A stretch of DNA of 19,964 bases from JAJRAL01 sp050015815 (GCA_050015815.1 JBEKAR010000012.1:1-19964), one strand, 5' to 3'. Shown: positions 1 through 6,975, counted from the stretch's first letter. Notes: a model not told the origin generated them from the sequence alone. Numbers and translations: made by a program.

Positions 1-1120
1 TGGTCAGCTTCTCCAGGACAGCTGGCCGAGTGGTGTACTCCATCTCTTCTGGACCGAGGATGCCGGGCATGAATGGACCGTGCTGGCGGATGTAGACGCT
101 CGCCCTGACCGCCTTCCTCCTCGCCTCGTCCCAGACGCTGCCGGCGAAGAAGTCGATCGGCCTGTGGACGCCGGATGGAGAATTCGGCTCCTCGAGTCCC
201 TGGAACTTGCCGTTGCTGATCTGGAATCCGAGGCAGGCGATGCGTGGCGGACCGTCGAAGTAGGTCGGGTCCGAGTCGTCCACCGAGCACGGGTACCAAG
301 CCCCGTAGTGTGAGCCTCGCATCCAGCCGGCTACGAGGGCCGGGAACATGAAGGGCTGCAGGACCTCTCCGACCGCGGGAAGGCCGCTCTGGCATCTGAC
401 CAGGCACACCGGATCGTCCTTGCCTACGTACTTGCCGGCGCACAGGTTCAGCTTCTCAGTGCTGACGACCGACGCGATGCCGATCGATGGGTCTTTGCTC
501 AGGATGCGTTTGATCGCGTAGTGAGAGGTATCGCCCAGGAGGCTTAGGATGTCGTAGCTCTCCTCCGGCGATGACATTACAATCTTCTTGCACTTGAAAA
601 CGTCGACGATCTCGAACTTGAACCCCTCGTGGGCCCTGGGGTCTATCACCAGACCGGTGGTGGTGAAGGGGTCCATGAATATCCTGGTGAGCGGAAGGGA
701 ATACGAGGATGGCTCGGTCTTGTCCGCCATGAAGAACAACATCGGTTCTGAGCCACGCTCCACGAACTCCATTTCCGCCGCGCCTGGGCCCATTCCACGC
801 ACGTTTCCTGAAAAGGCGTCCTTGAGTATGTCCTGGCCCGCGGCATAGAGCTTCATGTCCTTGGCGACCTTCGCCCCCGCCTTGAACGTTTCCCACGCCA
901 GACCGTGGACGTCCTTGTTGTTCTCGCCCTTCGTGTGGGTCATGAACAGGTTGATGTCGTCTCCGACCCGGGTGACATAGAAATCGTCGATCGTCCCCGC
1001 CCGCAGGCCGTCCTTTAGCATGTCCTCGCAAAGGGCCATCATCCTCGGGTGGGGACGGGAGTGTCCGACGACCGAACCGACGTCGGCCTTGATCACCGAA
1101 ACAGTCACTTTGTTGACCAT
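1..1120 (-). CDS. fbp: Fructose-1,6-bisphosphate aldolase/phosphatase, 3' end beyond window
   Basis: Bifunctional archaeal gluconeogenic enzyme that condenses DHAP and glyceraldehyde-3-phosphate and then dephosphorylates fructose-1,6-bisphosphate. I translated the minus strand from the ATG at 1118-1120 and found 373 residues with no stop before the window edge. The family is about 360-385 aa, so only a short C-terminus is missing. The N-terminus reads KADVGSVVGH (D13, H20), followed by GDD (D54, D55), ADKTEP (D133) and YVGKDDP (Y231, K234, D235, D236). These match the metal ligands and the Schiff-base lysine region known in the Sulfolobus enzyme. An alternative ATG slightly upstream is out of frame. 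A TATA box lies about 47 bases upstream and no strong Shine-Dalgarno is visible. Identity is confident; the C-terminus is unseen. Confidence 0.95.
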   Translation of the reverse strand, partial: MVNKVTVSVIKADVGSVVGHSRPHPRMMALCEDMLKDGLRAGTIDDFYVTRVGDDINLFMTHTKGENNKDVHGLAWETFKAGAKVAKDMKLYAAGQDILKDAFSGNVRGMGPGAAEMEFVERGSEPMLFFMADKTEPSSYSLPLTRIFMDPFTTTGLVIDPRAHEGFKFEIVDVFKCKKIVMSSPEESYDILSLLGDTSHYAIKRILSKDPSIGIASVVSTEKLNLCAGKYVGKDDPVCLVRCQSGLPAVGEVLQPFMFPALVAGWMRGSHYGAWYPCSVDDSDPTYFDGPPRIACLGFQISNGKFQGLEEPNSPSGVHRPIDFFAGSVWDEARRKAVRASVYIRQHGPFMPGILGPEEMEYTTRPAVLEKLT

Positions 1121-1163
1121 ATGGATATCCCATTCCTTGAGCGGTCAAAGAAGGCGATGGCCG

Positions 1164-1171
1164 TATAAATA
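1164..1171 (-). promoter_or_regulatory. TATA box for fbp
   Basis: The minus strand reads TATTTATA, close to the archaeal TATA consensus. Its centre is 47 bases from the fbp ATG, so transcription would start near 1142 and leave a leader of about 20 bases. Confidence 0.6.
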
Positions 1172-1201
1172 GTTGGCCTCAAGATGAAAAGGAATAGGTA
1201 T

Positions 1202-1218
1202 GGGCCAGTCGCCGGCCC
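1202..1218 (-). terminator. Possible terminator behind the ferredoxin gene
   Basis: A perfect 5-bp inverted repeat (GGGCC, 7-base loop, GGCCC) lies 18 bases past the ferredoxin stop. On the minus strand it is followed by a pyrimidine-rich stretch (CCTATTCCTTTTC). It could end the ferredoxin transcript before the fbp promoter. The stem is short, so this is weak evidence. Confidence 0.3.
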
Positions 1219-1235
1219 TGTGCCCCAGGATACGT

Positions 1236-1457
1236 TCACTCGACGGTGATCGCGGTGACCGGGCAGGCGTCTGCGGCGGAATCGGCGCAGCCCTTCTTTT
1301 CGGCGGGAATCTCTCCGTCGGTTGGCGACCCCTTCCTGAAGGCGGCCTTGACCGAGGACTTGCCGTCCTCGCCCTCTTCGAAGACATCGGGGCATTCGTC
1401 GTTGTAGCACAGCCCGCAGGCCGTGCATGCTTCTTGATCAATCTTGACCTTAGGCAT
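1236..1457 (-). CDS. Small single-cluster [4Fe-4S] ferredoxin
   Basis: A 73-residue electron-transfer protein. The cluster ligands visible are C11, C14 and C17 (CTACGLC) plus C65 followed by Pro, the pattern of one-cluster [4Fe-4S] ferredoxins such as those of Thermotoga and Pyrococcus. Two further cysteines, C22 and C57, sit where those proteins carry a disulfide. The protein is acidic, as expected for a soluble ferredoxin. It has its own TATA box 28 bases before the ATG, so the mRNA is probably leaderless. It may accept electrons from the 2-oxoacid oxidoreductase further along the window, but nothing in the layout ties it to a single partner. Confidence 0.9.
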   Translation of the reverse strand: MPKVKIDQEACTACGLCYNDECPDVFEEGEDGKSSVKAAFRKGSPTDGEIPAEKKGCADSAADACPVTAITVE

Positions 1458-1481
1458 GAGTCCCTGTATTGGGAAAGTTCA

Positions 1482-1489
1482 TATTATAA
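1482..1489 (-). promoter_or_regulatory. TATA box for ferredoxin
   Basis: The minus strand reads TTATAATA, centred about 28 bases before the ferredoxin ATG. This spacing predicts a transcript starting at or next to the start codon. Confidence 0.6.
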
Positions 1490-1563
1490 GCTTGCCGGAA
1501 TTCATTGCGCGGGAGGGTCCTCCAGCGCTACTGAAGGTCGCCCATATCGAACATTGGCCATCA

Positions 1564-1571
1564 TATAAATA
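1564..1571 (+). promoter_or_regulatory. TATA box for aspS
   Basis: TATAAATA is centred about 34 bases before the aspS ATG. No Shine-Dalgarno is visible between it and the start, so a very short leader is likely. Confidence 0.65.
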
Positions 1572-1601
1572 TCGACGCCCCTTATCCCCGCCCGGGATCA
1601 C

Positions 1602-2921
1602 ATGACCGAGCTGCCTCCGAGACGCGACTCCGCGAGCATCACGCCGACCGACTTCGAGAAGGAGGTATGCATCGAGGGCTGGGTGCAGGACGTGCGCGCC
1701 CTTGGCGGAATCGCGTTCGTTCTCGTGCGAGACCGGGACGGCGTGATCCAGGTCGCGGTACCGAAGAAGAAGGTAACGCCCGATCTATTCGCTGGAATTA
1801 CGGGCGTCTCGAGGGAATCGGTGATCAGGGTCAACGGTATCGTCAAGGAGAGCAAGCAGGCGAAGGCAGGATTCGAGATAGTGCCGACGCACTTCGAGAT
1901 CATGTCGGAGGCGCGCTCGCCGCTGCCGATGGGCGTCGTGGACAAGGTCTCGGTCGAGTTCGAGACCCGTTTCAACAACCGCTACATGGACCTGCGCAAG
2001 CCCGAGATAAGAGCGGTCTTCGAGCTCAAGTCGCTCACCCTGCATCTCATCGACCAGTACCTTGCAAAGGAGCGCTTCGTTGAAGTATTCACACCGAAGA
2101 TCGTCGCCTCCGGGGCGGAGGGCGGGGCAACGCTCTTCAAGCTAGACTACTTCGGCAAGGACGCCTACCTGGCCCAGAGCCCCCAGTTATACAAACAGAT
2201 GCTCATGTCGACCGGACTCGATCGTGTCTATGAGATGGGCCCGGCGTTCCGCGCCGAACCGTTCGACACCATACGACACGTCTCCGAGTTCATCAGCTTC
2301 GATGCGGAGATGGCCCACATTTGCTCTATGCGCGACGTATTGGACGTGCTGGAGGGGTGCGTGCAGTTCGCCGTCAAAGGCGTCGCCGAACAAGGCAAGG
2401 ACCTGCTGGCCCGACTAGGCGCGGAGGTCAAGGTGCCGCTCACGCCGTATCCCGTTCTGACCTATGCACAGGCGGTGGAGATGGTCCAGGCAGAGGGCCA
2501 TAGGATGGCGATGGGAGAGGACCTCGCGACCGAAGGGGAGAAGCGCCTCGGCGACATCATGGCGGGAAAAGGCAACGACCTCTACTGGATCATCGAGTAT
2601 CCGGAGGAGGCCAAGCCGTTCTATATCATGGAGAAGGACGGGACACCGTTCTCATGTTCGTTCGACCTCGACTACCGCGGGCAGGAGATCGCGTCCGGCG
2701 GACAGAGGGAGCACCGATACGGACCCTTGGTCGAGAGAATGCGGAAAAAGGGGCTGGATCCCGAATCGTTCCAGTTCTACCTGGACTCGTTCGCCTACGG
2801 CATGCCGCCCCACGGAGGATGGGGATTGGGACTGGAGCGGCTGGTCCAGAAGATGCTCGGGTTGCCGAACATCAGGGAGACCATTCTCTTCCCGAGGGAT
2901 CGCTATCGCCTGGTTCCGTGA
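1602..2921 (+). CDS. aspS: Aspartyl-tRNA synthetase, archaeal type
   Basis: Class IIb synthetase that charges tRNA with aspartate. At 439 aa it is the short archaeal form without the bacterial GAD insertion. An N-terminal OB-fold (about residues 18-105, GWVQDV and VRDRDG) binds the anticodon. The catalytic domain shows QSPQLYKQ (192-199), motif 2 FRAE (216-219) with a following RH, GGQREHR, and motif 3 GLGLERL (408-414), ending FPRDRYRLVP. The whole chain matches Thermococcus-type AspRS by eye. The position equivalent to Trp26 of the Thermococcus enzyme, which helps select tRNA-Asp over tRNA-Asn, is Gln29 here, while the Lys85 equivalent is K88. Whether it also charges tRNA-Asn cannot be settled from this. 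A rusA-like gene follows after 63 bases. Confidence 0.97.
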   Translation: MTELPPRRDSASITPTDFEKEVCIEGWVQDVRALGGIAFVLVRDRDGVIQVAVPKKKVTPDLFAGITGVSRESVIRVNGIVKESKQAKAGFEIVPTHFEIMSEARSPLPMGVVDKVSVEFETRFNNRYMDLRKPEIRAVFELKSLTLHLIDQYLAKERFVEVFTPKIVASGAEGGATLFKLDYFGKDAYLAQSPQLYKQMLMSTGLDRVYEMGPAFRAEPFDTIRHVSEFISFDAEMAHICSMRDVLDVLEGCVQFAVKGVAEQGKDLLARLGAEVKVPLTPYPVLTYAQAVEMVQAEGHRMAMGEDLATEGEKRLGDIMAGKGNDLYWIIEYPEEAKPFYIMEKDGTPFSCSFDLDYRGQEIASGGQREHRYGPLVERMRKKGLDPESFQFYLDSFAYGMPPHGGWGLGLERLVQKMLGLPNIRETILFPRDRYRLVP

Positions 2922-2984
2922 ACTTGGAATCAGGCGACTAGTAGGGAGAAGGGTTCAAGCGTCGAAATATCGCTGTGGTAGAGG

Positions 2985-3485
2985 ATGAGCGACGACGGCT
3001 ATGACCCCAGCCCGATCGAGGAGGGGGATTTCGCCGTCGAGGAACCGGGCACGGAGAGCATCTCATTCTTTGTCTCCGGACCGCCCCAGCAGAAGGGCAG
3101 CACCCGCTCGTTCTACATCAAGAAGCTAAACCGCGTCGTCACCACCTCCTCCAACAAGGACCTTAAGCACTGGGAGCTGAGGATCGCGAACGAAGCGCAG
3201 AGGGCGAACGAGGCCCGAAGGCTCTCGTTCTACTCCTGCGACGACCGCTGCGGCTACGAGGTGCTGGTGGAGTTCATCTTCGCCCGACCGAAAAGCTTGC
3301 CCAAGCGCGTCAAGCTCAACACAAGGAGGCCGGACCTGGACAAACTCGTCAGGGCGGTCCTTGACGGCCTGACGGAGAACCTGATCCCGGACGATTCGCA
3401 GGTGGTCACTATCCAGGCGCGGAAGCGCTATGCCAAAGAAGGCGATACCCCTGGCGCCAGGATCACCGTGAAACGCCTTCCCTGA
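2985..3485 (+). CDS. RusA-like Holliday junction resolvase
   Basis: 166 aa. RusA enzymes are small homodimeric nucleases that resolve four-way DNA junctions; they are mostly phage-derived. The N-terminal part has the family pattern of a beta strand followed by SGPPQQKG and a Lys/Arg-rich stretch (31-50). The core is RPDLDKLVRAVLDGL (115-129), then PDDSQV (135-140) and a RKRY strand. D117, D119 and D136/D137 correspond to the catalytic aspartates D70, D72 and D91 of E. coli RusA; R123 stands where that enzyme has K76. The first 25 residues are acidic and poorly structured. It lies 63 bases behind aspS with no clear promoter of its own, so co-transcription is possible. Archaea normally resolve junctions with Hjc, so the role here may be secondary. 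Confidence 0.82.
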   Translation: MSDDGYDPSPIEEGDFAVEEPGTESISFFVSGPPQQKGSTRSFYIKKLNRVVTTSSNKDLKHWELRIANEAQRANEARRLSFYSCDDRCGYEVLVEFIFARPKSLPKRVKLNTRRPDLDKLVRAVLDGLTENLIPDDSQVVTIQARKRYAKEGDTPGARITVKRLP

Positions 3486-3675
3486 TTCGGGAAGACTTGA
3501 GGGCGCGCCGGGCAGTCTGCACTCATAGGGATCATCACCGATCAGCTGACCCTCTTCTCTTCATCCTGCCTGGAATTTGATTGGCGCGCCTCACGCGGTC
3601 CAGCGTGGTAAGAGTATATACAATCAGCGAGCAAGGCTTGATAACCCCATGGGTAGGTGTTTTTCACGGTGCTCG
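3486..3675 (+). other. Intergenic stretch without a recognised gene
   Basis: 190 bases between the rusA-like stop and the RAM gene. It holds a good TATA box at 3614-3621 and two copies of the palindrome GGCGCGCC (near 3502 and 3582). No tRNA cloverleaf or convincing hairpin terminator was found. Confidence 0.4.
3614..3621 (+). promoter_or_regulatory. TATA box for the RAM/nuclease-like operon
   Basis: GTATATAC is centred about 31 bases before an in-frame ATG at 3649 and 58 bases before the ATG at 3676. The predicted transcript start is near 3643. Confidence 0.6.
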
Positions 3676-3915
3676 ATGCCCGCAGCTGTCATGCTCATCA
3701 ACGCTGAGGTGGGGAAGGAGTCAGAAGTCCTCGATTCCCTCTGCGCCATGCCCGAAGTCGAAAAGTCCTACCTGGTCTACGGCGTGTACGATATCGTCGT
3801 CATGGTGAGGTCCGAGACCATGGAGGAGCTAGAGGAGAGCATCTCCACCAAGGTCAGGAAGACCCCCGGCATCAAGTCGACCCTGACGCTGATCGTCAGT
3901 CGCGACTGCAAGTAA
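3676..3915 (+). CDS. Stand-alone Lrp/AsnC ligand-binding (RAM) domain protein
   Basis: 79 aa consisting only of the alpha/beta RAM domain that binds amino acids or other small effectors in Lrp/AsnC regulators; there is no helix-turn-helix. The features are VMLINAEVGKE, then VEKSYLVYGVYDIVVMV and an ending STLTLIVS, all typical of this family. Such single-domain proteins form rings and may modulate full-length Lrp regulators or bind metabolites. I chose the ATG at 3676 because the family begins there. An in-frame ATG at 3649 would add nine residues (MGRCFSRCS) and fits the TATA spacing better, so the start is uncertain. The next gene begins 12 bases after the stop. Confidence 0.87.
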   Translation: MPAAVMLINAEVGKESEVLDSLCAMPEVEKSYLVYGVYDIVVMVRSETMEELEESISTKVRKTPGIKSTLTLIVSRDCK

Positions 3916-3927
3916 GGAAAAGGTAAC

Positions 3928-4626
3928 ATGTCCGAGGACCAAACCGAGAGCACGCCGAGAGCCCAGGCGCCAAGGAAGCGGGCCGAGGCGCAAACGGTCT
4001 ACGAGAAGGACCTCGACTCGCTCCTCCAGCGGCTGGTGGCCACATCGGCTCCAGAGGTCAGGGGTAGGGTCGAGCGGCTCGCCGACCGACTGAAGGAGCT
4101 AAGAGACCGCAACATGCTGAAGATCAACCACTCGGTCCTTGAGCTGGTGGTGGCGAAGGGGCTGACCGCTGACGGCTACGACGTCGATCTGGAGCACCCG
4201 ATCGAGGTCGGGCTCACCTGCGATGTCTTCGCCAGGAAAGGTCTGGGCACCTTAATCGTTGAGGTGGAGACAGGGTACGTTCCGCCTTCGCACGCCCTCG
4301 ACCCGGTCGATTACATCAGGGCTAGGATCGCGAGCAAGATCGCAAGGTACAGCGGGTTCTGCCACAAGTTCGTCCTCGCCGCGCCTCCGCACTACGTCAT
4401 GCCGATACCGCAGGCCTTGATCCAACCATCGAGGTACCGCACCGACGAGGAGATCACAATGGTGAAACGCTATTGCGACACGTACTACTCCAACCCACCG
4501 GTCAGCAGGGAGGAGATCGTCAACGCGCACATCCACTCCGTCCAGATAATCGATGTCGACGGCCTCACCATCCGCGAGGTCGAACCAGGCGAGTATGCGC
4601 GGAGATCAGAATCCTGGTACTCGTGA
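3928..4626 (+). CDS. Uncharacterised protein with possible PD-(D/E)xK nuclease core
   Basis: 232 aa. I do not recognise a named family. Residues 1-25 are charged and probably disordered, and 26-65 look like a helical, possibly coiled segment. From 68 on the layout resembles the restriction-endonuclease fold: a helix with E72, a strand with D99 (TCDVFA), then TLIVEVETG with E112 and E114, a helix (126-141) and a strand (KFVLAAPP, 147-154). D99, E112 and E114 have the D...ExE spacing found in BamHI-like sites, where the usual Lys is Glu. The C-terminal 70 residues are unassigned. A Shine-Dalgarno (AAGGAAAAGG) precedes the ATG, and the gap to the RAM gene is 12 bases, so the two are very likely one operon. 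The nuclease idea is inference only. Confidence 0.85.
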   Translation: MSEDQTESTPRAQAPRKRAEAQTVYEKDLDSLLQRLVATSAPEVRGRVERLADRLKELRDRNMLKINHSVLELVVAKGLTADGYDVDLEHPIEVGLTCDVFARKGLGTLIVEVETGYVPPSHALDPVDYIRARIASKIARYSGFCHKFVLAAPPHYVMPIPQALIQPSRYRTDEEITMVKRYCDTYYSNPPVSREEIVNAHIHSVQIIDVDGLTIREVEPGEYARRSESWYS

Positions 4627-4640
4627 GTCTTTCGTCAAAG

Positions 4641-4648
4641 TTTAATAC
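4641..4648 (+). promoter_or_regulatory. TATA box for the LysE-type exporter gene
   Basis: TTTAATAC is centred 27 bases before the ATG at 4672. It lies in the short gap behind the preceding gene, so the exporter probably has its own leaderless transcript. Confidence 0.55.
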
Positions 4649-4671
4649 AGACTCCACCTTCGTGACCGTCG

Positions 4672-5295
4672 ATGGCCGATTCAGCCCTCCTCTTCTTAGC
4701 CGAGGTGGCTTTCGTCTCGCTGTCCGGGGTCCTCGCTCCAGGACCGATGTTCGCAGCTACGATAGCAGATGGTTACAAGGATCCCAGGGCTGGGGTCAAG
4801 GTCTCGGTGGGCCACGCGCTGATCGAGCTGCCACTGATAGTGGCGATATTCCTCGGCCTAGACACGGTCCTGAGGGATGACTCCGTCTTCATCGCGATCG
4901 GGCTTCTCGGCGGCCTGATCCTTCTCTACCTCGGTTTCGACATGATCCGCTCTCGCCACCGAATCGTCCAAGAGGAGTCGGGAAGCAGGCGCGGACCGCT
5001 GCTCTCCGGAGTGGTCCTGACTGCTGCGAACCCATACTGGCTCCTCTGGTGGGCCACGATCGGGGCGGCGCTGATCGCCGGCGCGGTGGAGTTCGGTCTG
5101 ATAATGCTCCCTGTATTCGCCCTGGTCCACATCTCATGCGACTTCGCGTGGTACAGCGCCGTGGGATACACCGTGAACCGCAGCAAATCGTTCTGGAGCA
5201 AGAAGTGGCACACGTACCTCTTCGTCGCCTCCGGCATCATCATGCTAATCTTCGGAATCTACTTCCTGGCGAGCTCGGTTCTGAAGCTATTCTGA
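4672..5295 (+). CDS. LysE/RhtB-family membrane exporter
   Basis: 207-aa integral membrane protein with about six hydrophobic segments (near 7-30, 44-64, 71-90, 112-135, 142-165 and 184-205). The LysE signature is clear: GVLAPGPMFAATIADG near the N-terminus, then a Gly, GHALIELPLIV, and GGLILLYLGFDMIR followed by a charged cytoplasmic loop and TAANPYWLLWW. This superfamily exports amino acids or related small molecules; the substrate cannot be told from the sequence. It sits 45 bases behind the nuclease-like gene and has its own TATA box. Proximity to a RAM effector-binding protein is suggestive, since Lrp-type regulators often control LysE exporters, but the link is inference. Confidence 0.9.
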   Translation: MADSALLFLAEVAFVSLSGVLAPGPMFAATIADGYKDPRAGVKVSVGHALIELPLIVAIFLGLDTVLRDDSVFIAIGLLGGLILLYLGFDMIRSRHRIVQEESGSRRGPLLSGVVLTAANPYWLLWWATIGAALIAGAVEFGLIMLPVFALVHISCDFAWYSAVGYTVNRSKSFWSKKWHTYLFVASGIIMLIFGIYFLASSVLKLF

Positions 5296-5464
5296 GAAAG
5301 GATTTGTGCAGGCACCTGGACACATCGGCCGCGCCGGATGCCAAGGATGCAGAAGGACCGCAGAATCTTCTGATGCTTTACATTGGACGGCTGGTGTCGG
5401 AGCTGGGTATCAATCTCTATCTGTGCTGGGAACCCCTTCCGACTATCTTGTTTCCCTTGCCCCT
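5296..5464 (+). other. Convergent intergenic region, nothing recognised
   Basis: 169 bases between the ends of the exporter gene and nadA, which run towards each other. I see no tRNA, no strong hairpin with a T-run and no ORF with family features. Long reading frames crossing it on the plus strand are shadows of nadA. Confidence 0.4.
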
Positions 5465-6373
5465 CTAGTCACCGCGCCCGATCTGCATCATCCTCTCGAG
5501 GGGGACCCTTGCCCTGGACATCACGTCTTCGGGCAGTTTGACCTCGTTGTTGCCTTCGGAAAGGGCCCGATGGACAGAGTCCAAAGTGGTCCGTTTCATG
5601 TTCGGGCAGATGGCCCCCGGGATGTGGTGGAATATCTTCGATGGTGCTTCGTTCTTCAGACGATGGAGCAGCTCCTGTTCCGTGACGATTATGAATTCCA
5701 GTGCGCCGGAGTCCTTCACGAACCTGATCATGCCTTCGGTCGAGCGCACCGCGTCCGCGAGGTCGAGCACCTCCGGCCGGCACTCGGGGTGGGCTATCAC
5801 CTTCGCTCCCGGATGGCGCGCCTTAACCCTCATCACCATCGGGGCGGTGATAGAGTCGTGCGTCGGGCAGTAGCCTGGCCAGAATACGAACTCCTTGTCA
5901 GGAATGAAGCGCTTCACCCATTTCCCGAGGTTCTCGTCAGGGACGAAGATGATCCTTTTCGCTTCGAGCGAGCGCACAACCTTGACCGCATTGGAGGACG
6001 TGCAGCAGATGTCCGATTCCGCCTTTGCCGCCGCGCTCGTGTTCACGTAGCTGACGACCATGGCGTCTGGATGCTCTTGCTTGAGAAGGAGAAGCCCCAG
6101 AACATCGAGCATCGCCGCCATCGGACATTGTGCCTCGAGCTCGGGGAGCAGGACTTTCTTGCCGGGATTGAGCACCTTTGCGCTCTCGGCCATGAAGTCC
6201 ACCCCGCAGAAGACGATCACTTCCGCCTCGGTCTTCGACGCCTGGAGCGACAGACCCAGCGAGTCCCCGACGAAATCTGCGATGTCCTGGACCTCCGGAC
6301 GCTGATAGTTGTGCGCCAGGATGACCGCGTTCTCGCGGCTCTTCATCTCGAGGATCCTCTGCTCAATGCTCAT
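5465..6373 (-). CDS. nadA: Quinolinate synthase
   Basis: 302-aa [4Fe-4S] enzyme that condenses iminoaspartate with DHAP to give quinolinate, the NAD precursor. The cluster cysteines C83 (AQCPM), C169 (GYCPTH) and C256 (GAICPNM) match those known in the Pyrococcus enzyme almost position for position. Other family features are ILAHNYQRPEVQDIADFVGDS near the start with H21, GVDFMAESAK (57-66) and HPEC at 195-198. The length equals the short archaeal form. No iminoaspartate-producing enzyme (NadB or aspartate dehydrogenase) and no nadC are in the window. A TATA box 27 bases before the ATG indicates a leaderless mRNA transcribed alone. Confidence 0.97.
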   Translation of the reverse strand: MSIEQRILEMKSRENAVILAHNYQRPEVQDIADFVGDSLGLSLQASKTEAEVIVFCGVDFMAESAKVLNPGKKVLLPELEAQCPMAAMLDVLGLLLLKQEHPDAMVVSYVNTSAAAKAESDICCTSSNAVKVVRSLEAKRIIFVPDENLGKWVKRFIPDKEFVFWPGYCPTHDSITAPMVMRVKARHPGAKVIAHPECRPEVLDLADAVRSTEGMIRFVKDSGALEFIIVTEQELLHRLKNEAPSKIFHHIPGAICPNMKRTTLDSVHRALSEGNNEVKLPEDVMSRARVPLERMMQIGRGD

Positions 6374-6396
6374 CGGGCCACTTTATCCAATGGACC

Positions 6397-6403
6397 GTAT
6401 AAG
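6397..6403 (-). promoter_or_regulatory. TATA box for nadA
   Basis: The minus strand reads CTTATAC, centred 27 bases before the nadA ATG. Confidence 0.55.
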
Positions 6404-6460
6404 AATGTTGGTCATCGTCCCGTGACGTGGTTGGAGCACTGGATTGTCAGAGTCGGTCGG

Positions 6461-6862
6461 TCAATTGAGGTCGGCTTCGTCTGTTTCCTCGTCTTCCTCG
6501 AATGCCTCGATGATCGCCTTCCACCATATCTCCGAGGTAACGAGGATGATGCCGGCAATCAGCACGACCATCCCGACTCCGAAATCCGCGCTCACGACCT
6601 GGCTATCATTCTCCGCCGCGATCAAAACGAACGAAATGCCCCCGATCAGGGCCCACGTCTGGAAACGGCGGCTCAGGAGCGCGGCGACCTTGACGCCAAT
6701 ACCAGCGTCATTGATTAAACTGCCTAGGGACTCCGTTCCTTGATAGGGAAGATTGCCGAAAGGAAGGAAGAAGGCGACGAACAGCAAGACTACTCCCGCA
6801 ATGCTCGCATATCTCAGTGTCCTGGGTCGCATTCCTGTCCAAGGCGATGATTCCCGTCGCAT
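6461..6862 (-). CDS. Small membrane protein of unknown function
   Basis: Up to 133 aa. I do not recognise a family. Three hydrophobic segments are visible (about 17-35, 68-83 and 91-112). The C-terminal 15 or so residues are very acidic (AFEEDEETDEAD) and probably face the cytoplasm. The second ATG at 6832 (residue 11) may be the true start. A weak TATA-like CGATAAA near 6871-6877 lies only 12-15 bases before the first ATG but about 42 bases before the second. The gene is monocistronic, diverges from the kor cluster and lies 87 bases behind the nadA start. It is supported by coherent membrane segments and by the lack of a competing gene. Confidence 0.65.
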   Translation of the reverse strand: MRRESSPWTGMRPRTLRYASIAGVVLLFVAFFLPFGNLPYQGTESLGSLINDAGIGVKVAALLSRRFQTWALIGGISFVLIAAENDSQVVSADFGVGMVVLIAGIILVTSEIWWKAIIEAFEEDEETDEADLN

Positions 6863-6926
6863 CAGAAGAGTTTATCGAAGACGGAACTGCCCCGATCGTT
6901 CTCTCGGTCCTATTGGCGGTCCCAAA

Positions 6927-6939
6927 GCTATATCATAGC
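6927..6939 (+). promoter_or_regulatory. Palindromic TATA region of the kor operon
   Basis: GCTATATCATAGC is a perfect 5-bp dyad with a 3-base centre. It contains a TATA-like core about 44 bases before the korD ATG, giving a predicted start near 6957 and a leader carrying the GGGAGAAAGG ribosome site. A dyad on the TATA box could also be an operator. Confidence 0.45.
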
Positions 6940-6975
6940 AAAACTTGATTTAAAGGCAGGCCAGGGAGAAAGGAC

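Noticed and set aside
456..1148. A 230-codon minus-strand frame over the fbp gene
   Set aside because: It is the shifted frame of fbp. The true frame runs to the window edge without a stop and carries the catalytic residues.
3486..3675. Possible C/D-box or tRNA-like RNA behind the rusA-like gene
   Set aside because: A GTGATGA box occurs on the minus strand, but no properly spaced CTGA box or cloverleaf could be built.
2985..5295. A defence island (RusA, nuclease-like protein, exporter)
   Set aside because: No helicase, methylase, toxin, transposase or phage gene accompanies them, and the flanks are housekeeping genes. The individual genes are kept as findings instead.
5306..6718. A 470-codon open frame on the plus strand opposite nadA
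   Set aside because: It runs antisense to a certain nadA with all three cluster cysteines and shows no family motif. Long shadow frames are common in GC-rich DNA with strong third-position bias.
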